A stretch of DNA of 64,000 nt from Kosakonia oryzendophytica (GCF_900094925.1 NZ_FMAY01000004.1:248001-312000); one strand, 5' to 3'. Shown: positions 38,109-48,959, counted from the stretch's first letter. Numbers and translations: made by a program. Notes: generated from the letters alone by a model not told the origin.

Positions 38109-38723
38109 ATGCGACTCTGGCTGATACGTCATGGTGAAACCGAAGCGAATGTTGCAGGGCTCTACAGCGGCCATTCACCAACGCCATTGACGGCAAAAGG
38201 GATTGCCCAGGCACGGACACTTCATGGCTTGCTGCGAGCTGTTCCCTTCGATCATGTATTATGCAGCGAGCTTGAACGGGCACGGCACACTGCGCAACAG
38301 GTGCTGGAAAATCGTGATGTCACGGTGCACACCACGGCGCTGCTCAATGAGATGTTTTTTGGTGATTGGGAGATGCGCCATCACCGCGATTTAACGCGCG
38401 AAGATCCGGAGAGTTATGCTGCGTGGTGTACGGACTGGCAGAATGCGATTCCGACGAACGGCGAAGGTTTTCAGGCTTTCTCCCTGCGCGTGGAGCAGTT
38501 TATCGCCACGCTTACCGATCTCCGTCAACACCAGAATGTACTGGTGGTCAGCCATCAGGGTGTGCTGAGTTTATTGATTGCCCGGCTGTTAAACATGTCG
38601 GCTTCCTCGCTGTGGCATTTTCGCGTTGATCAAGGGTGCTGGAGTGCAATTGATATTCATGATGATTTCGCCACGCTTCGCGTATTAAATAGCCGCGCCA
38701 CCTGGCAGATGGACGAGACATAG
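38109..38723 (+). CDS. cobC: Adenosylcobalamin/alpha-ribazole phosphatase CobC
   Basis: CobC (204 aa) is a histidine phosphatase that removes phosphate from alpha-ribazole phosphate or adenosylcobalamin phosphate. The catalytic motif is LIRHGETEAN (about 5-14, His 8), with the second conserved His in VVSHQGVLS and SELERARHTAQ between. The ATG is preceded by GGGAGACC. It shares a 99-bp divergent region with cobD. The main cob operon is not in this window. Confidence 0.95.
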   Translation: MRLWLIRHGETEANVAGLYSGHSPTPLTAKGIAQARTLHGLLRAVPFDHVLCSELERARHTAQQVLENRDVTVHTTALLNEMFFGDWEMRHHRDLTREDPESYAAWCTDWQNAIPTNGEGFQAFSLRVEQFIATLTDLRQHQNVLVVSHQGVLSLLIARLLNMSASSLWHFRVDQGCWSAIDIHDDFATLRVLNSRATWQMDET

Positions 38724-38930
38724 CATTTTTTTTCATCATCCCATTCACGGCGGTAATTAGGTCATTGACACGCCACGACAGGCTGATATTCTCCGCGCGC
38801 AGAAATTGTTTTACAAAAATGACAATGCAATCCCACGGCCGTGATGGGATGATAGCCCGCTTCGAAATGGCCAGGGCCCGACATTTATCCCGACAATCGA
38901 CGCAGTTCAGGTATAATGTCAGGCCGCTAA

Positions 38931-39284
<354 letters not shown>

Positions 39285-39287
39285 TGC

Positions 39288-39755
39288 GTGAAGCTGCAAC
39301 TGGTCGCCGTCGGCACGAAAATGCCGGACTGGGTACAGACAGGTTTTAGTGAATATCTGCGTCGTTTTCCCAAGGATATGCCTTTCGAACTGGTGGAAAT
39401 TCCTGCGGGAAAGCGCGGAAAAAACGCAGATATCAAGCGTATTCTCGACAAAGAGGGTGAACTGATGCTGGCAGCAGCGGGCAAAAACCGTATCGTCACC
39501 CTCGATATCCCCGGCAAACCCTGGGATACGCCGCAACTGGCTATTGAACTGGAACGCTGGAAGCAGGACGGGCGTGACGTCAGCCTGCTGATTGGCGGGC
39601 CGGAAGGGTTATCCCCCGCCTGTAAAGCTGCGGCAGAACAAAGTTGGTCGCTCTCTGCGCTGACGCTCCCTCACCCGCTGGTGCGCGTGCTGGTTGCGGA
39701 AAGCCTTTACCGCGCATGGAGTATTACCACCAACCATCCTTACCATCGTGAGTAA
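39288..39755 (+). CDS. rlmH: 23S rRNA pseudouridine-1915 N3-methyltransferase
   Basis: RlmH (155 aa, same as E. coli) methylates pseudouridine 1915 in helix 69 of 23S rRNA. The SPOUT fold shows [19 protein letters not shown] and the C-terminal [20 protein letters not shown] with the closing NHPYHRE. The start is GTG, three bases after rsfS. It ends 29 bp before mrdA. Confidence 0.97.
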   Translation: MKLQLVAVGTKMPDWVQTGFSEYLRRFPKDMPFELVEIPAGKRGKNADIKRILDKEGELMLAAAGKNRIVTLDIPGKPWDTPQLAIELERWKQDGRDVSLLIGGPEGLSPACKAAAEQSWSLSALTLPHPLVRVLVAESLYRAWSITTNHPYHRE

Positions 39756-39784
39756 TGACAAGTCTTAGGCAGATTAAGCAGCGG

Positions 39785-41686
39785 ATGAAATTACAGAATT
39801 CTTTTCGCGACTATACGGCTGAGTCCGCGCTGTTTGTGCGCAGGGCGGTGGTCGCCTTTACGGGGATTTTGCTGCTTTCCGGTGTGCTGGTCGCCAACCT
39901 TTATAATCTGCAAATCGTCCGTTTTGCGGACTACCAGACCCGCTCCAACGAAAACCGCATCAAACTGGTTCCCATTCCGCCAAGTCGCGGCATTATTTAC
40001 GACCGCAATGGCACGCCGCTCGCACTTAACCGCACCATCTACCAGGTCGAAATGATGCCGGAGAAGGTGGATGATGTGCAGCAAACGCTGGATGCGCTTC
40101 GCGACGTGGTCGATTTGAATGACGACGATATCGCCAACTTTAAAAAAGAACGCTCACGTTCACACCGTTTCACCTCTATTCCGGTAAAAACCAACCTGAC
40201 CGAAGTCCAGGTCGCGCGCTTTGCGGTTAACCAGTACCGCTTTCCCGGCGTTGAAGTAAAAGGCTACAAACGCCGTTACTATCCATATGGTTCCGCGCTG
40301 ACCCATGTCATTGGCTATGTCTCGAAGATTAACGATAAAGACGTTGACCGACTGGATAAAGAGGGCAAGCTGGCAAACTACGCTGCGACACACGATATCG
40401 GCAAACTCGGTATTGAACGCTATTACGAAGACGTCCTCCATGGCCAGACCGGTTATGAAGAAGTGGAAGTTAACAACCGCGGTCGCGTCATCCGTCAGTT
40501 GAAAGAAGTGCCGCCGCAGGCCGGCCATGACATTTACCTGACGCTGGATTTAAAACTGCAGCAGTACATTGAAACACTGCTGGCTGGCAGTCGCGCCGCC
40601 GTTGTGGTCACCGATCCGCGCAGCGGCAGCATCCTCGCCCTGGTCTCAACACCAAGCTACGATCCGAACCTGTTCGTTGATGGGATCTCCAGCAAAGACT
40701 ACTCCTCGTTGCTTAACGATCCGAATACGCCGCTGATCAACCGTGCAACGCAGGGGGTCTATCCGCCAGCCTCGACCGTGAAACCGTACGTGGCGGTCTC
40801 CGCGCTCAGTGCAGGCGTTATTAACCGCAACACCAGCCTGTTTGACCCCGGCTGGTGGCAGTTGCCCGGCTCAGATAAGCGTTACCGTGACTGGAAAAAA
40901 TGGGGCCACGGCCACCTGAATATCACCAAATCGCTGGAAGAGTCCGCCGACACCTTCTTCTACCAGGTTGCCTATGATATGGGTATCGACCGTCTTGCTG
41001 AATGGATGGGCAAATTTGGTTACGGGCAATATACCGGCGTTGACCTCTCTGAAGAGCGCTCCGGCAACATGCCAACGCGCGAGTGGAAACTGAAACGCTT
41101 TAAAAAACCCTGGTACCAGGGTGATACCATTCCGGTCGGGATTGGCCAGGGTTACTGGACCGCCACCCCGTTACAGATGAACAAGGCCATGATGACCCTG
41201 ATTAATGACGGTATCGTCAAAGTGCCTCATCTGCTGATGAGCACCGTGGAAGATGGCAAGCAGGTCCCGTGGAAACAACCTACTCAACCACCGGTAGGCG
41301 ACATCCATTCGGGTTACTGGGAAATTGCCAAAGATGGGATGTACGGCGTGGCTAACCGCGCCAACGGTACCGGCCACAAATATTTCGCCAACGCACCGTA
41401 CAAAGTCGCCGCAAAATCCGGTACTGCGCAGGTATTCGGCCTGAAAGCCAACGAAACGTATAATGCGCACCGCATTGCAGAACGCCTGCGCGACCATAAA
41501 CTGATGACCGCATTTGCGCCTTATGACAATCCCCAGGTCGCCGTCGCAATGATCCTGGAGAACGGCGGCGCTGGCCCGGCCGTCGGGACAATTATGCGCC
41601 AAATCCTCGACCATATTATGCTGGGCGATAACAACACCGACTTGCCAACGGAAAACCCGTCAGCGGCGGCGGCGGAGGACCAATAA
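39785..41686 (+). CDS. mrdA: Peptidoglycan DD-transpeptidase PBP2
   Basis: PBP2 (633 aa) is the elongasome transpeptidase that works with RodA in rod-shaped growth. It has one N-terminal membrane helix (about 22-44), a pedestal domain (about 55-230) and the transpeptidase domain with YPPASTVKP (Ser 330, Lys 333), ESADTFF (SxD-type motif) and AAKSGTAQ (KSG motif). The start at 39785 gives the E. coli N-terminus [10 protein letters not shown]; an in-frame ATG at 39755, overlapping the rlmH stop, would add ten residues and is possible. Confidence 0.96.
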   Translation: MKLQNSFRDYTAESALFVRRAVVAFTGILLLSGVLVANLYNLQIVRFADYQTRSNENRIKLVPIPPSRGIIYDRNGTPLALNRTIYQVEMMPEKVDDVQQTLDALRDVVDLNDDDIANFKKERSRSHRFTSIPVKTNLTEVQVARFAVNQYRFPGVEVKGYKRRYYPYGSALTHVIGYVSKINDKDVDRLDKEGKLANYAATHDIGKLGIERYYEDVLHGQTGYEEVEVNNRGRVIRQLKEVPPQAGHDIYLTLDLKLQQYIETLLAGSRAAVVVTDPRSGSILALVSTPSYDPNLFVDGISSKDYSSLLNDPNTPLINRATQGVYPPASTVKPYVAVSALSAGVINRNTSLFDPGWWQLPGSDKRYRDWKKWGHGHLNITKSLEESADTFFYQVAYDMGIDRLAEWMGKFGYGQYTGVDLSEERSGNMPTREWKLKRFKKPWYQGDTIPVGIGQGYWTATPLQMNKAMMTLINDGIVKVPHLLMSTVEDGKQVPWKQPTQPPVGDIHSGYWEIAKDGMYGVANRANGTGHKYFANAPYKVAAKSGTAQVFGLKANETYNAHRIAERLRDHKLMTAFAPYDNPQVAVAMILENGGAGPAVGTIMRQILDHIMLGDNNTDLPTENPSAAAAEDQ

Positions 41687-41688
41687 TT

Positions 41689-42801
41689 ATGACGGACAAT
41701 CCGAACAAAAAATCGTTCTGGGATAAAATCCATATCGATCCGACACTGATGCTCATCATTCTCGCGCTGCTGTTTTACAGCGCGATCGTTATCTGGAGCG
41801 CCAGCGGCCAGGACATTGGCATGACCGAACGCAAAATCGGGCAAATCACGATGGGCCTGATCATCATGGTGGTTATGGCGCAGGTTCCGCCGCGTGTGTA
41901 TGAAGGCTGGGCACCCTATCTCTATATCTTCTGCGTTATTCTGCTGGTGGCGGTAGATGCTTTCGGCGCGATTTCGAAAGGCGCGCAACGCTGGCTGGAT
42001 CTGGGTGTCGTGCGTTTTCAGCCGTCGGAAATCGCGAAAATTGCCGTGCCGTTAATGGTCGCGCGCTTTATTAACCGCGATGTTTGCCCACCGTCGTTGA
42101 AAAACACCGGCATCGCACTGGTGCTAATCTTTCTACCAACGCTGTTGGTCGCCGCACAGCCAGACCTGGGCACCTCGATTCTGGTGGTGCTTTCCGGGCT
42201 GTTTGTGCTGTTTCTTTCCGGCCTGAGCTGGCGATTAATCGGTATTGCCGTGGTGCTGATCGCGGCCTTTATTCCGGTGCTGTGGTTCTTCCTGATGCAT
42301 GATTATCAACGCCAGCGCGTGATGATGCTGCTCGATCCGGAAACCGATCCACTGGGTGCGGGCTACCATATTATTCAGTCGAAAATCGCCATTGGCTCGG
42401 GTGGGCTAAGCGGCAAAGGCTGGTTGCATGGCACCCAGTCGCAGCTAGAATTCTTGCCAGAGCGCCATACTGACTTTATTTTTGCCGTGCTGGCCGAAGA
42501 GCTGGGCCTGGTGGGGATTTTGATTTTGCTGGCGCTCTATCTGCTGTTAATTATGCGTGGGCTATGGATTGCCGCCCGGGCGCAAACCACCTTTGGTCGG
42601 GTCATGGCCGGGGGTTTGATGTTGATTTTGTTCGTTTATGTGTTCGTAAATATTGGTATGGTGAGTGGTATCCTGCCGGTAGTGGGCGTACCGTTGCCAC
42701 TGATAAGTTACGGGGGCTCCGCCCTGATCGTACTCATGGCCGGGTTTGGTATCGTGATGTCGATCCATACCCACAGGAAAATGTTGTCCAAAAGCGTCTA
42801 A
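41689..42801 (+). CDS. mrdB: Peptidoglycan glycosyltransferase RodA
   Basis: RodA (370 aa, same as E. coli) is a SEDS polymerase of the elongasome with about ten membrane helices. Conserved segments are [45 protein letters not shown] (carrying the catalytic-region Asp in HTDF) and the final [13 protein letters not shown]. It begins two bases after mrdA. Confidence 0.97.
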   Translation: MTDNPNKKSFWDKIHIDPTLMLIILALLFYSAIVIWSASGQDIGMTERKIGQITMGLIIMVVMAQVPPRVYEGWAPYLYIFCVILLVAVDAFGAISKGAQRWLDLGVVRFQPSEIAKIAVPLMVARFINRDVCPPSLKNTGIALVLIFLPTLLVAAQPDLGTSILVVLSGLFVLFLSGLSWRLIGIAVVLIAAFIPVLWFFLMHDYQRQRVMMLLDPETDPLGAGYHIIQSKIAIGSGGLSGKGWLHGTQSQLEFLPERHTDFIFAVLAEELGLVGILILLALYLLLIMRGLWIAARAQTTFGRVMAGGLMLILFVYVFVNIGMVSGILPVVGVPLPLISYGGSALIVLMAGFGIVMSIHTHRKMLSKSV

Positions 42802-42817
42802 CGATAAGAGGTGCGCA

Positions 42818-44011
42818 ATGCGTAAGCAATGGCTTGGGGTCTGCATAGCAGCAGGATTACTGGCGGCATGTTCAAATGATAATGGTCAACAGCAAACGAC
42901 CGTTGCGCCGCAACCTGTCGTGTGCAACGGCCCTGTCGTTGAAATCAGCGGTGCTGAGCCTCATTACGAGCCGCTCAATGCCACGGCGAATCAGGATTAT
43001 CAGCGTGATGGCAAAAGCTACAAAGTGGTTCAGGATCCCTCCCGCTTCAGTCAGGCGGGCCTGGCTGCCATTTATGATGCCGAACCGGGCAGCAACTTAA
43101 CGGCTTCCGGCGAAACGTTCGACCCGGCGCAACTGACCGCAGCGCATCCCACACTGCCGATCCCGAGCTACGCCCGTATTACCAACCTGGCCAACGGGCG
43201 AATGATTGTGGTGCGTATTAACGATCGCGGCCCGTATGGCAATGACCGGGTTATTTCTCTGTCTCGCGCAGCAGCGGATCGCCTGAATACGTCCAATAAC
43301 ACCAAAGTGCGTATCGATCCGATTATTGTCGCGCAGGATGGTTCACTTTCCGGCCCTGGCATGGCCTGTACTAAGGTTGCTCAGCAGACCTACGTTCTGC
43401 CGGATCGCCCCGATCTCGGCGGCGGGCTGGGCAGCGCCTCATCGGCGCCTCAAGCCGCGCAGCCGCAGGGGAATGTGCAGGCCATCAGCAATGATACGTT
43501 GAAAAGCGACGATGCCGCCGCCGCACCGGTAAAAAGCGGTGGTTTCCTGGGCGCGCAAACGCCGCTGGCCGCTGGCGTGCTTGAGGGGAGCGACGCAACA
43601 ACACAAAACACTGCAACACCCGCGACCACGACGTCAATGATGTCGGCCAGCCAGAACACATCGGTAGTGCAAACCACTGCACCCGCCGCAACCCGTACCG
43701 CGCCGGTTACTGCACCGGGTTCCGTACAGGGGCATGTGGCAACCACCAGTACAAGCGCCGCAACCGCTACGGCCGCAACGGCAACCAGCGGGTATATGGT
43801 GCAGGTTGGTGCGGTAAGCGATCAGGCACGCGCGCAGCAGTATCAGCAGCGCCTGGCGCAGCAATTCTCCGTTCCGGGCCGTGTTGTGCAAAACGGCGCG
43901 GTCTGGCGAGTACAGTTAGGGCCGTTCAGTAATAAAGCCGATGCCAGCGCCCTGCAGGGGCGTTTGCAAAATGAAGCGCAGTTACAATCGTTTATTACTG
44001 GCGCGCAGTAA
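42818..44011 (+). CDS. rlpA: Septal ring lipoprotein RlpA
   Basis: RlpA is a 397-aa outer-membrane lipoprotein (lipobox LLAAC, Cys 19) that binds denuded septal glycan strands. Domains in order are signal and lipobox, a double-psi beta-barrel (about 70-165; LTASGETFDP, ARITNLANGR, VVRINDRGPYGNDRVISLS), a long low-complexity Ala/Thr/Ser linker (about 200-320) and a C-terminal SPOR domain (about 323-395; GYMVQVGAVSD). It is about 35 aa longer than E. coli RlpA, mainly in the linker. Lytic transglycosylase activity is proven in Pseudomonas but unclear in enterics. Confidence 0.94.
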   Translation: MRKQWLGVCIAAGLLAACSNDNGQQQTTVAPQPVVCNGPVVEISGAEPHYEPLNATANQDYQRDGKSYKVVQDPSRFSQAGLAAIYDAEPGSNLTASGETFDPAQLTAAHPTLPIPSYARITNLANGRMIVVRINDRGPYGNDRVISLSRAAADRLNTSNNTKVRIDPIIVAQDGSLSGPGMACTKVAQQTYVLPDRPDLGGGLGSASSAPQAAQPQGNVQAISNDTLKSDDAAAAPVKSGGFLGAQTPLAAGVLEGSDATTQNTATPATTTSMMSASQNTSVVQTTAPAATRTAPVTAPGSVQGHVATTSTSAATATAATATSGYMVQVGAVSDQARAQQYQQRLAQQFSVPGRVVQNGAVWRVQLGPFSNKADASALQGRLQNEAQLQSFITGAQ

Positions 44012-44019
44012 CCGGGTAA

Positions 44020-44082
44020 GGCATCTGATTCTGTCAACTTCTGTAAGCATCATTCACAAAGTCATGCGGAAAGTCAGATGCC
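44020..44082. repeat. Inverted repeat between rlpA and dacA
   Basis: GGCATCTGA (44020-44028) and TCAGATGCC (44074-44082) are perfect nine-base complements separated by 45 bases. There is no T-tract, so it may be an RNA structure after rlpA or a paired operator. It ends about 16 bp before the dacA -10. Confidence 0.45.
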
Positions 44083-44097
44083 TGCCGATATAGCTTT

Positions 44098-44106
44098 TGC
44101 TATAGT
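44098..44106 (+). promoter_or_regulatory. Extended -10 promoter of dacA
   Basis: TGCTATAGT is an extended -10 element (TGN plus TATAGT), about 44 bp before the dacA ATG. No good -35 is seen at the right distance. Confidence 0.5.
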
Positions 44107-44149
44107 AAGGCACTTTTTTTAACTCCATCACGGATGTCGTAGTTCGACC

Positions 44150-45361
44150 ATGAAGACCACTCTCTCCGTTCGTTTTGTGCAGCGCCTTGCGCTCACCACG
44201 GCGCTGACCGCAGCCACACTTTCTGCTGCTCACGCCGATGACCTGAATATTAAAACCATGATCCCTGGCGTGCCGCAAATCGATGCGGAGTCCTATATCC
44301 TGATCGATTACAACTCTGGCAAAGTGCTGGCAGAACAAAACGCAGACGCGCGTCGCGATCCGGCCAGTCTGACCAAAATGATGACCAGCTATGTTATCGG
44401 TCAGGCGATGAAAGCGGGCAAGTTTAAAGACAGCGACCTGGTGACGATTGGTAACGACGCCTGGGCGACAGGCAACCCGGTATTCCGTGGTTCTTCACTG
44501 ATGTTCCTGAAACCAGGCATGCAGGTGCCGGTTTCCCAGCTTATCCGTGGTATTAACCTGCAATCCGGTAACGATGCGTGCGTGGCGATGGCGGATTATG
44601 TCGCCGGTAGCCAGGACGCGTTTGTGGGCTTGATGAATAACTATGTGCGCGCCCTTGGCCTGCAAAACAGCCATTTCCAGACCGTACATGGACTCGACGC
44701 TGATGGTCAGTACAGCTCCGCGCGCGATATGGCGCTGATTGGCCAGGCGCTGATCCGCGATGTGCCGAACGAGTACGCCATCTATAAAGAAAAAGAGTTC
44801 ACTTTCAATGGCATCCGCCAGACCAACCGTAACGGTCTGCTGTGGGACAATAGCCTGAACGTTGACGGTATTAAAACCGGTCATACCGACAAAGCAGGTT
44901 ACAACCTGGTGGCCTCGGCGACCGAAGGTCAGATGCGGTTGATCTCAGCGGTGATGGGCGGTCGTACCTTTAAAGGCCGTGAAACCGAAAGCAAAAAATT
45001 GCTGACCTGGGGTTTCCGCTTCTTCGAAACTGTTAGCCCTCTGAAAGCAGGCAAAGAGTTTGCTTCCGAGCCGGCCTGGTTCGGCGACAGCGATCGCGCA
45101 TCACTGGGCGTGGATAAAGACGTGTATCTGACGATCCCGCGTGGCCGCATGAAAGATCTGAAAGCCAGCTATGTGCTGAACAACAGCGAGCTGCATGCGC
45201 CACTGCAGAAAAATCAGGTTGTCGGTTCCATTAACTTCCAGCTTGATGGCAAAACTATCGAACAGCGCCCGCTGGTCGTGCTGCAGGAAATCCCGGAAGG
45301 CAATTTCTTTGGCAAAATCATTGATTACATTAAATTGATGTTCCATCACTGGTTTGGTTAA
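44150..45361 (+). CDS. dacA: D-alanyl-D-alanine carboxypeptidase PBP5
   Basis: PBP5 (403 aa, same as E. coli) trims the terminal D-Ala of pentapeptides and helps keep cell shape. A Sec signal peptide ends at AHA (residue 29). Active-site motifs are SLTK (S73, K76; mature S44), SGN in [11 protein letters not shown] and KTG in [11 protein letters not shown]. The second beta domain follows, and the C-terminal amphipathic anchor is [18 protein letters not shown]. Confidence 0.98.
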   Translation: MKTTLSVRFVQRLALTTALTAATLSAAHADDLNIKTMIPGVPQIDAESYILIDYNSGKVLAEQNADARRDPASLTKMMTSYVIGQAMKAGKFKDSDLVTIGNDAWATGNPVFRGSSLMFLKPGMQVPVSQLIRGINLQSGNDACVAMADYVAGSQDAFVGLMNNYVRALGLQNSHFQTVHGLDADGQYSSARDMALIGQALIRDVPNEYAIYKEKEFTFNGIRQTNRNGLLWDNSLNVDGIKTGHTDKAGYNLVASATEGQMRLISAVMGGRTFKGRETESKKLLTWGFRFFETVSPLKAGKEFASEPAWFGDSDRASLGVDKDVYLTIPRGRMKDLKASYVLNNSELHAPLQKNQVVGSINFQLDGKTIEQRPLVVLQEIPEGNFFGKIIDYIKLMFHHWFG

Positions 45362-45414
45362 GAATTGAACACTTGAAAGTGTAATTTTCGTCCCCATATA
45401 CTACGTATCCAAAA

Positions 45415-45449
45415 AACTCCTGCCCCTGTGGCAGGAGTTGTTCTTTTTT
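45415..45449 (+). terminator. Rho-independent terminator between dacA and ybeD
   Basis: A ten-base-pair stem AACTCCTGCC / GGCAGGAGTT (45415-45439) with loop CCTGT is followed by GTTCTTTTTT. It ends 15 bp before ybeD. Confidence 0.88.
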
Positions 45450-45463
45450 ACGCCGGAGCTGAC

Positions 45464-45727
45464 ATGAAAACCAATCTCAAAGAACTGCTTGAATTCCCGA
45501 CTCCCTTTACTTACAAAGTGATGGGTCTGGCGAAACCAGAGCTGGTTGATCTGGTGGTTGAAGTGGTACAGCGCCATGCGCCAGGTGATTACTCTCCGCA
45601 GGTAAAACCGAGCAGCAAAGGCAATTACCACTCGGTCTCTATCACCATTAACGCAACGCACATCGAGCAGGTTGAGATTCTTTACGAAGAACTCGGCAAC
45701 ATCGACATTGTTCGTATGGTGCTGTAA
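45464..45727 (+). CDS. ybeD: DUF493 family protein YbeD
   Basis: An 87-aa ferredoxin-like-fold protein of the UPF0250 family, nearly identical to E. coli YbeD ([35 protein letters not shown]). The fold resembles ACT regulatory domains; its function is unknown. The start at 45464 gives the conserved 87 residues; upstream in-frame codons overlap the terminator. It precedes lipB. Confidence 0.94.
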   Translation: MKTNLKELLEFPTPFTYKVMGLAKPELVDLVVEVVQRHAPGDYSPQVKPSSKGNYHSVSITINATHIEQVEILYEELGNIDIVRMVL

Positions 45728-45814
45728 TGCCAGCAGACGTTACCCGGAAGCATTCGGGTAGCGTCTTCGCTGTGATATACTCTCCCCACTCTTTTCTCCC
45801 CCGGAGATGCCGTT

Positions 45815-46456
45815 TTGTCTCAGGATACAATCCTCATTCGCAATCTGGGCTTACAGCCTTACGATCCCGTGTCCCGGGCGATGCATGAATTCACCGATAC
45901 CCGTGACGATACCACGCCTGACGAAATCTGGCTGGTCGAGCATATGCCGGTCTTTACCCAGGGTCAGGCTGGCAAAGCTGAACACCTGCTGGCGACCGGC
46001 GATATTCCGGTGATCCAGAGCGATCGTGGTGGTCAGGTCACTTACCACGGACCGGGTCAGCAAGTAATGTATGTTTTAATTAATCTTAAGCGTCGCAAGA
46101 TTGGCGTGCGTGAACTTGTTACATTGCTGGAAAATACGGTCATCAATACGCTAGCAACGCTGGATATCCAGGCACAGGCTCGCGCGGATGCGCCGGGCGT
46201 ATATGTCGATGACAAAAAGATCTGTTCGCTGGGCCTGCGCATTCGTAAAGGCTGCTCATTTCATGGCCTTGCGCTGAATATCGCCATGGACCTGGCACCT
46301 TTTACGCGCATCAATCCCTGCGGTTATGCCGGGTTGGAAATGACCCAGATCAGTCAACTTTCACAAAAAACGGATATGGATAAAATAAGGACAATTCTTA
46401 TCCGGGAATTTTTAGCGTTACTAAACAATCCACCGCATCAATATATGAGCGCTTAA
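45815..46456 (+). CDS. lipB: Octanoyl-[acyl-carrier-protein]:protein N-octanoyltransferase
   Basis: LipB (213 aa, same as E. coli) moves octanoate from ACP to lipoyl domains, the step before LipA. Conserved motifs are [13 protein letters not shown] (about 69-81), the catalytic Lys in [12 protein letters not shown] and the acyl-Cys in RINPCGYAG. The start is TTG at 45815 with CGGAG upstream. lipA is 1.5 kb further on the same strand, separated by ybeF. Confidence 0.96.
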   Translation: MSQDTILIRNLGLQPYDPVSRAMHEFTDTRDDTTPDEIWLVEHMPVFTQGQAGKAEHLLATGDIPVIQSDRGGQVTYHGPGQQVMYVLINLKRRKIGVRELVTLLENTVINTLATLDIQAQARADAPGVYVDDKKICSLGLRIRKGCSFHGLALNIAMDLAPFTRINPCGYAGLEMTQISQLSQKTDMDKIRTILIREFLALLNNPPHQYMSA

Positions 46457-46470
46457 TATATGATGTATTA

Positions 46471-46505
46471 CGGCCCGCATTTTGTGCGGGTCGTTATTTA
46501 TTTGA
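46471..46505 (+). terminator. Terminator after lipB
   Basis: CCCGCA pairs with TGCGGG (46474-46490, with outer CG/CG pairs) and is followed by the T-rich TTATTTATTT. Confidence 0.75.
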
Positions 46506-46726
46506 CCTGTTAGCGCTTTACAATAGGTGTCATATTCTCTATTTTCAACCTACCTGCCTTGTCGGGTTAATAAGCATTACGATGCTTTCCCGGGCTTCGT
46601 ATTCGTGCTTATGGCCAATCGTCTTTTGAGTGCTTGTCCGCCATCGCGATGAAAAATCTACGTAATGCTGATATGTGACAGGACGTTAACTCAAATTAAT
46701 AATCAACAAAAAAAACAAATTCAACT

Positions 46727-46747
46727 ATCATTCATATTGCGAATGAT
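46727..46747. promoter_or_regulatory. LysR-type operator upstream of ybeF
   Basis: ATCATTC-N7-GAATGAT is a perfect seven-base inverted repeat with an inner T-N11-A, the LysR-family pattern. It ends 14 bp before the ybeF start, so autorepression by YbeF is plausible. Confidence 0.5.
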
Positions 46748-46761
46748 TACGGAGCACTAGC

Positions 46762-47715
46762 GTGGAGAATAATAACCTGCCGGAAAAGCGAATAACCGGG
46801 CGCCCCGAGGACGACAAGCCGCAAATCTTCCGGACACTGCGCAATATTGATCTCAACTTATTGACTATTTTTGAGGCGGTATATGTCCACAAAGGGATTG
46901 TTAACGCGGCAAAAGTGCTCAATCTCACCCCTTCCGCTATTAGCCAGTCAATTCAGAAACTGCGCTCAATATTTCCAGATCCGCTTTTCATTCGAAAAGG
47001 TCAGGGCGTCACGCCTACGGCTTATGCCTCTCATCTGCATGAATATATCAGTCAGGGGCTGGAATCTATCCTCGGTGCGTTGGATCTCACCGGCAGCTAC
47101 GATAAACAGCGCACGATTACCGTCGGCACAACGCCGTCTATTGGCGCATTAGCCCTTCCGGTTATCTATCAGGCGATAAAAGCCAACGCTCCGCATCTGA
47201 TGATGCGTAATATTCCGGTCAAAGATGGGGAAAGCCAGCTTAGTCAGTTTCAGACGGACTTAATTATCGATACTCACCTCCCCTCATCTCGCGCGATCAA
47301 TAGCCATGTGCTGTATACCGATCGCCTGATGTTGGTGTGCCGTAAAGGGCATCCTTGTCTGAACGGGCCAATCAACGAAGAGGTTTTGCAGCAATACGAG
47401 CACACGATGGTGATGCTGGAAGCGCAAAATCTGAGCGGCTTACGTCAGCGTGTGCAGGATCTCTTTCCAGAGCGCCAGATCAGCTTTAGTAGTTACAATA
47501 TGTTTACTATTGCTGCACTGATCGGCAACACCGACCTGCTGGGGCTGATGACAACGCGTTTATTTAAATTGTTTAGCGATTGCTGGCCGCTGGTGGAAAT
47601 TGATTACCCGCCCATCAGCAACGAGCGACTGGATATCTCGCTGTATTACAATAAATTGAGCCTGCGAGATCCGGTGCTGGAAAACGTTATCAATGTTATC
47701 CGACGGGCTTTTTAA
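46762..47715 (+). CDS. ybeF: LysR-family transcriptional regulator YbeF
   Basis: A 317-aa LysR regulator (same length as E. coli YbeF). The winged helix covers about residues 30-90 (NLLTIFEAVYVHKGIVNAAK, LTPSAISQSIQKL), and the effector-binding domain follows from about 115. The DNA-binding part is highly conserved while the effector domain has diverged from K-12, so the ligand may differ. The start is GTG with CGGAGCA upstream. The target genes are not known. It sits between the lipoate genes lipB and lipA. Confidence 0.9.
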   Translation: MENNNLPEKRITGRPEDDKPQIFRTLRNIDLNLLTIFEAVYVHKGIVNAAKVLNLTPSAISQSIQKLRSIFPDPLFIRKGQGVTPTAYASHLHEYISQGLESILGALDLTGSYDKQRTITVGTTPSIGALALPVIYQAIKANAPHLMMRNIPVKDGESQLSQFQTDLIIDTHLPSSRAINSHVLYTDRLMLVCRKGHPCLNGPINEEVLQQYEHTMVMLEAQNLSGLRQRVQDLFPERQISFSSYNMFTIAALIGNTDLLGLMTTRLFKLFSDCWPLVEIDYPPISNERLDISLYYNKLSLRDPVLENVINVIRRAF

Positions 47716-47724
47716 AGCCCGTTT
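47703..47724 (+). terminator. Terminator overlapping the ybeF stop
   Basis: ACGGGCTTT pairs with AAAGCCCGT around a two-base gap, followed by TT. The stem includes the stop codon. The T-tract is short, so efficiency is uncertain. Confidence 0.5.
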
Positions 47725-47824
47725 CCCCCTGGCGAATGTGCTAACCTTTACCGGGCATATGGCACAAAACAACAACTATTTTACAAATAGCCCCGTTGTC
47801 AGGCTGCTTTCTGCCCCCCATCAA

Positions 47825-47833
47825 TGGTATACT
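47825..47833 (+). promoter_or_regulatory. Extended -10 promoter of lipA
   Basis: TGGTATACT (47825-47833) is an extended -10 about 93 bp before the lipA ATG. No good -35 is seen. Confidence 0.45.
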
Positions 47834-47925
47834 GCGCGCAAGTTAATTCAAAAATAGTTGATAAATACAACATTCCCTTGAATTGAAATACTTACTTCGT
47901 TATCCGCAACTGGAACACGCACGCT

Positions 47926-48891
47926 ATGAGTAAACCCATTGTGATGGAACGCGGTGTTAAGTACCGCGATGCCGATAAAATGGCTCTTATCCCGGTTAAA
48001 AACGTGGCCACAGAGCGCGAAGCCCTGCTGAGAAAACCGGAATGGATGAAAATCAAACTGCCGGCTGACTCTTCCCGTATCCAGGGTATCAAAGCGGCCA
48101 TGCGTAAAAACGGCCTGCATTCTGTTTGCGAAGAGGCGTCCTGTCCGAACCTCGCTGAGTGTTTCAACCACGGAACCGCCACCTTTATGATCCTCGGCGC
48201 GATCTGCACCCGCCGCTGCCCGTTCTGCGATGTGGCTCACGGTCGTCCGGTGGCGCCGGACGCTAACGAACCGCAAAAACTGGCGCAAACTATCGCAGAT
48301 ATGGCATTGCGTTACGTGGTCATCACTTCGGTTGACCGTGATGACCTCCGCGATGGTGGCGCACAGCATTTTGCTGATTGTATTACCGCTATTCGTGAGA
48401 AGAGCCCGACGATTAAAATCGAAACGCTGGTACCTGACTTCCGTGGACGCATGGATCGTGCGCTGGATATCCTCACAGCAACCCCGCCAGACGTGTTTAA
48501 CCACAACCTGGAGAACGTGCCGCGTATTTATCGCCAGGTTCGCCCGGGTGCAGATTACAACTGGTCGCTGAAGCTGCTGGAGCGTTTTAAAGAGGCGCAT
48601 CCGGAGATCCCAACGAAATCCGGCCTGATGGTCGGCTTAGGGGAAACGAATGCCGAAATCATTGATGTTATGCGCGATCTGCGCCGCCACGGCGTAACGA
48701 TGTTAACGCTGGGTCAGTATCTGCAACCTAGCCGTCACCACCTGCCAGTACAGCGTTATGTCAGCCCGGATGAATTTGATGAGATGAAAGAAGAAGCACT
48801 GGCGATGGGCTTTACCCACGCAGCATGCGGTCCGTTCGTTCGCTCCTCTTATCATGCGGATTTGCAGGCAAAAGGCATTGAAGTGAAGTAA
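47926..48891 (+). CDS. lipA: Lipoyl synthase
   Basis: LipA (321 aa, same as E. coli) inserts two sulfurs into octanoyl chains on lipoyl domains. The auxiliary cluster ligands are C68, C73 and C79 ([13 protein letters not shown]), the radical-SAM cluster ligands are C94, C98 and C101 (CTRRCPFC), and the C-terminal RSSY serine that ligates the auxiliary cluster is present (FVRSSYHAD). It has its own promoter and converges with tatE. Confidence 0.98.
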   Translation: MSKPIVMERGVKYRDADKMALIPVKNVATEREALLRKPEWMKIKLPADSSRIQGIKAAMRKNGLHSVCEEASCPNLAECFNHGTATFMILGAICTRRCPFCDVAHGRPVAPDANEPQKLAQTIADMALRYVVITSVDRDDLRDGGAQHFADCITAIREKSPTIKIETLVPDFRGRMDRALDILTATPPDVFNHNLENVPRIYRQVRPGADYNWSLKLLERFKEAHPEIPTKSGLMVGLGETNAEIIDVMRDLRRHGVTMLTLGQYLQPSRHHLPVQRYVSPDEFDEMKEEALAMGFTHAACGPFVRSSYHADLQAKGIEVK

Positions 48892-48911
48892 TACTTCCTT
48901 ACACAACCCAC

Positions 48912-48944
48912 AAAAAAACCGGCTCAGTGGCCGGTTTTTTTTCG
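48912..48944. terminator. Bidirectional terminator between lipA and tatE
   Basis: The stem AAAACCGGC / GCCGGTTTT has A and T tracts on the two sides and serves both convergent genes. Confidence 0.88.
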
Positions 48945-48959
48945 CCTGTCGGGGCGCTA

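Larger units (their letters stand above)
46457..46761. other. lipB-ybeF intergenic region
   Basis: These 305 bases hold no gene. There is a terminator after lipB, then about 150 bases with no recognised motif, an AT-rich stretch (46685-46725) and a 21-bp LysR-type palindrome just before ybeF. Confidence 0.6.

Noticed and set aside
41521-43891. Small antisense frames over mrdB and rlpA with Arg- or Cys-rich translations
   Set aside because: They arise from low-complexity Ala/Thr codons of rlpA and the membrane codons of mrdB read backwards; no start signals or families.
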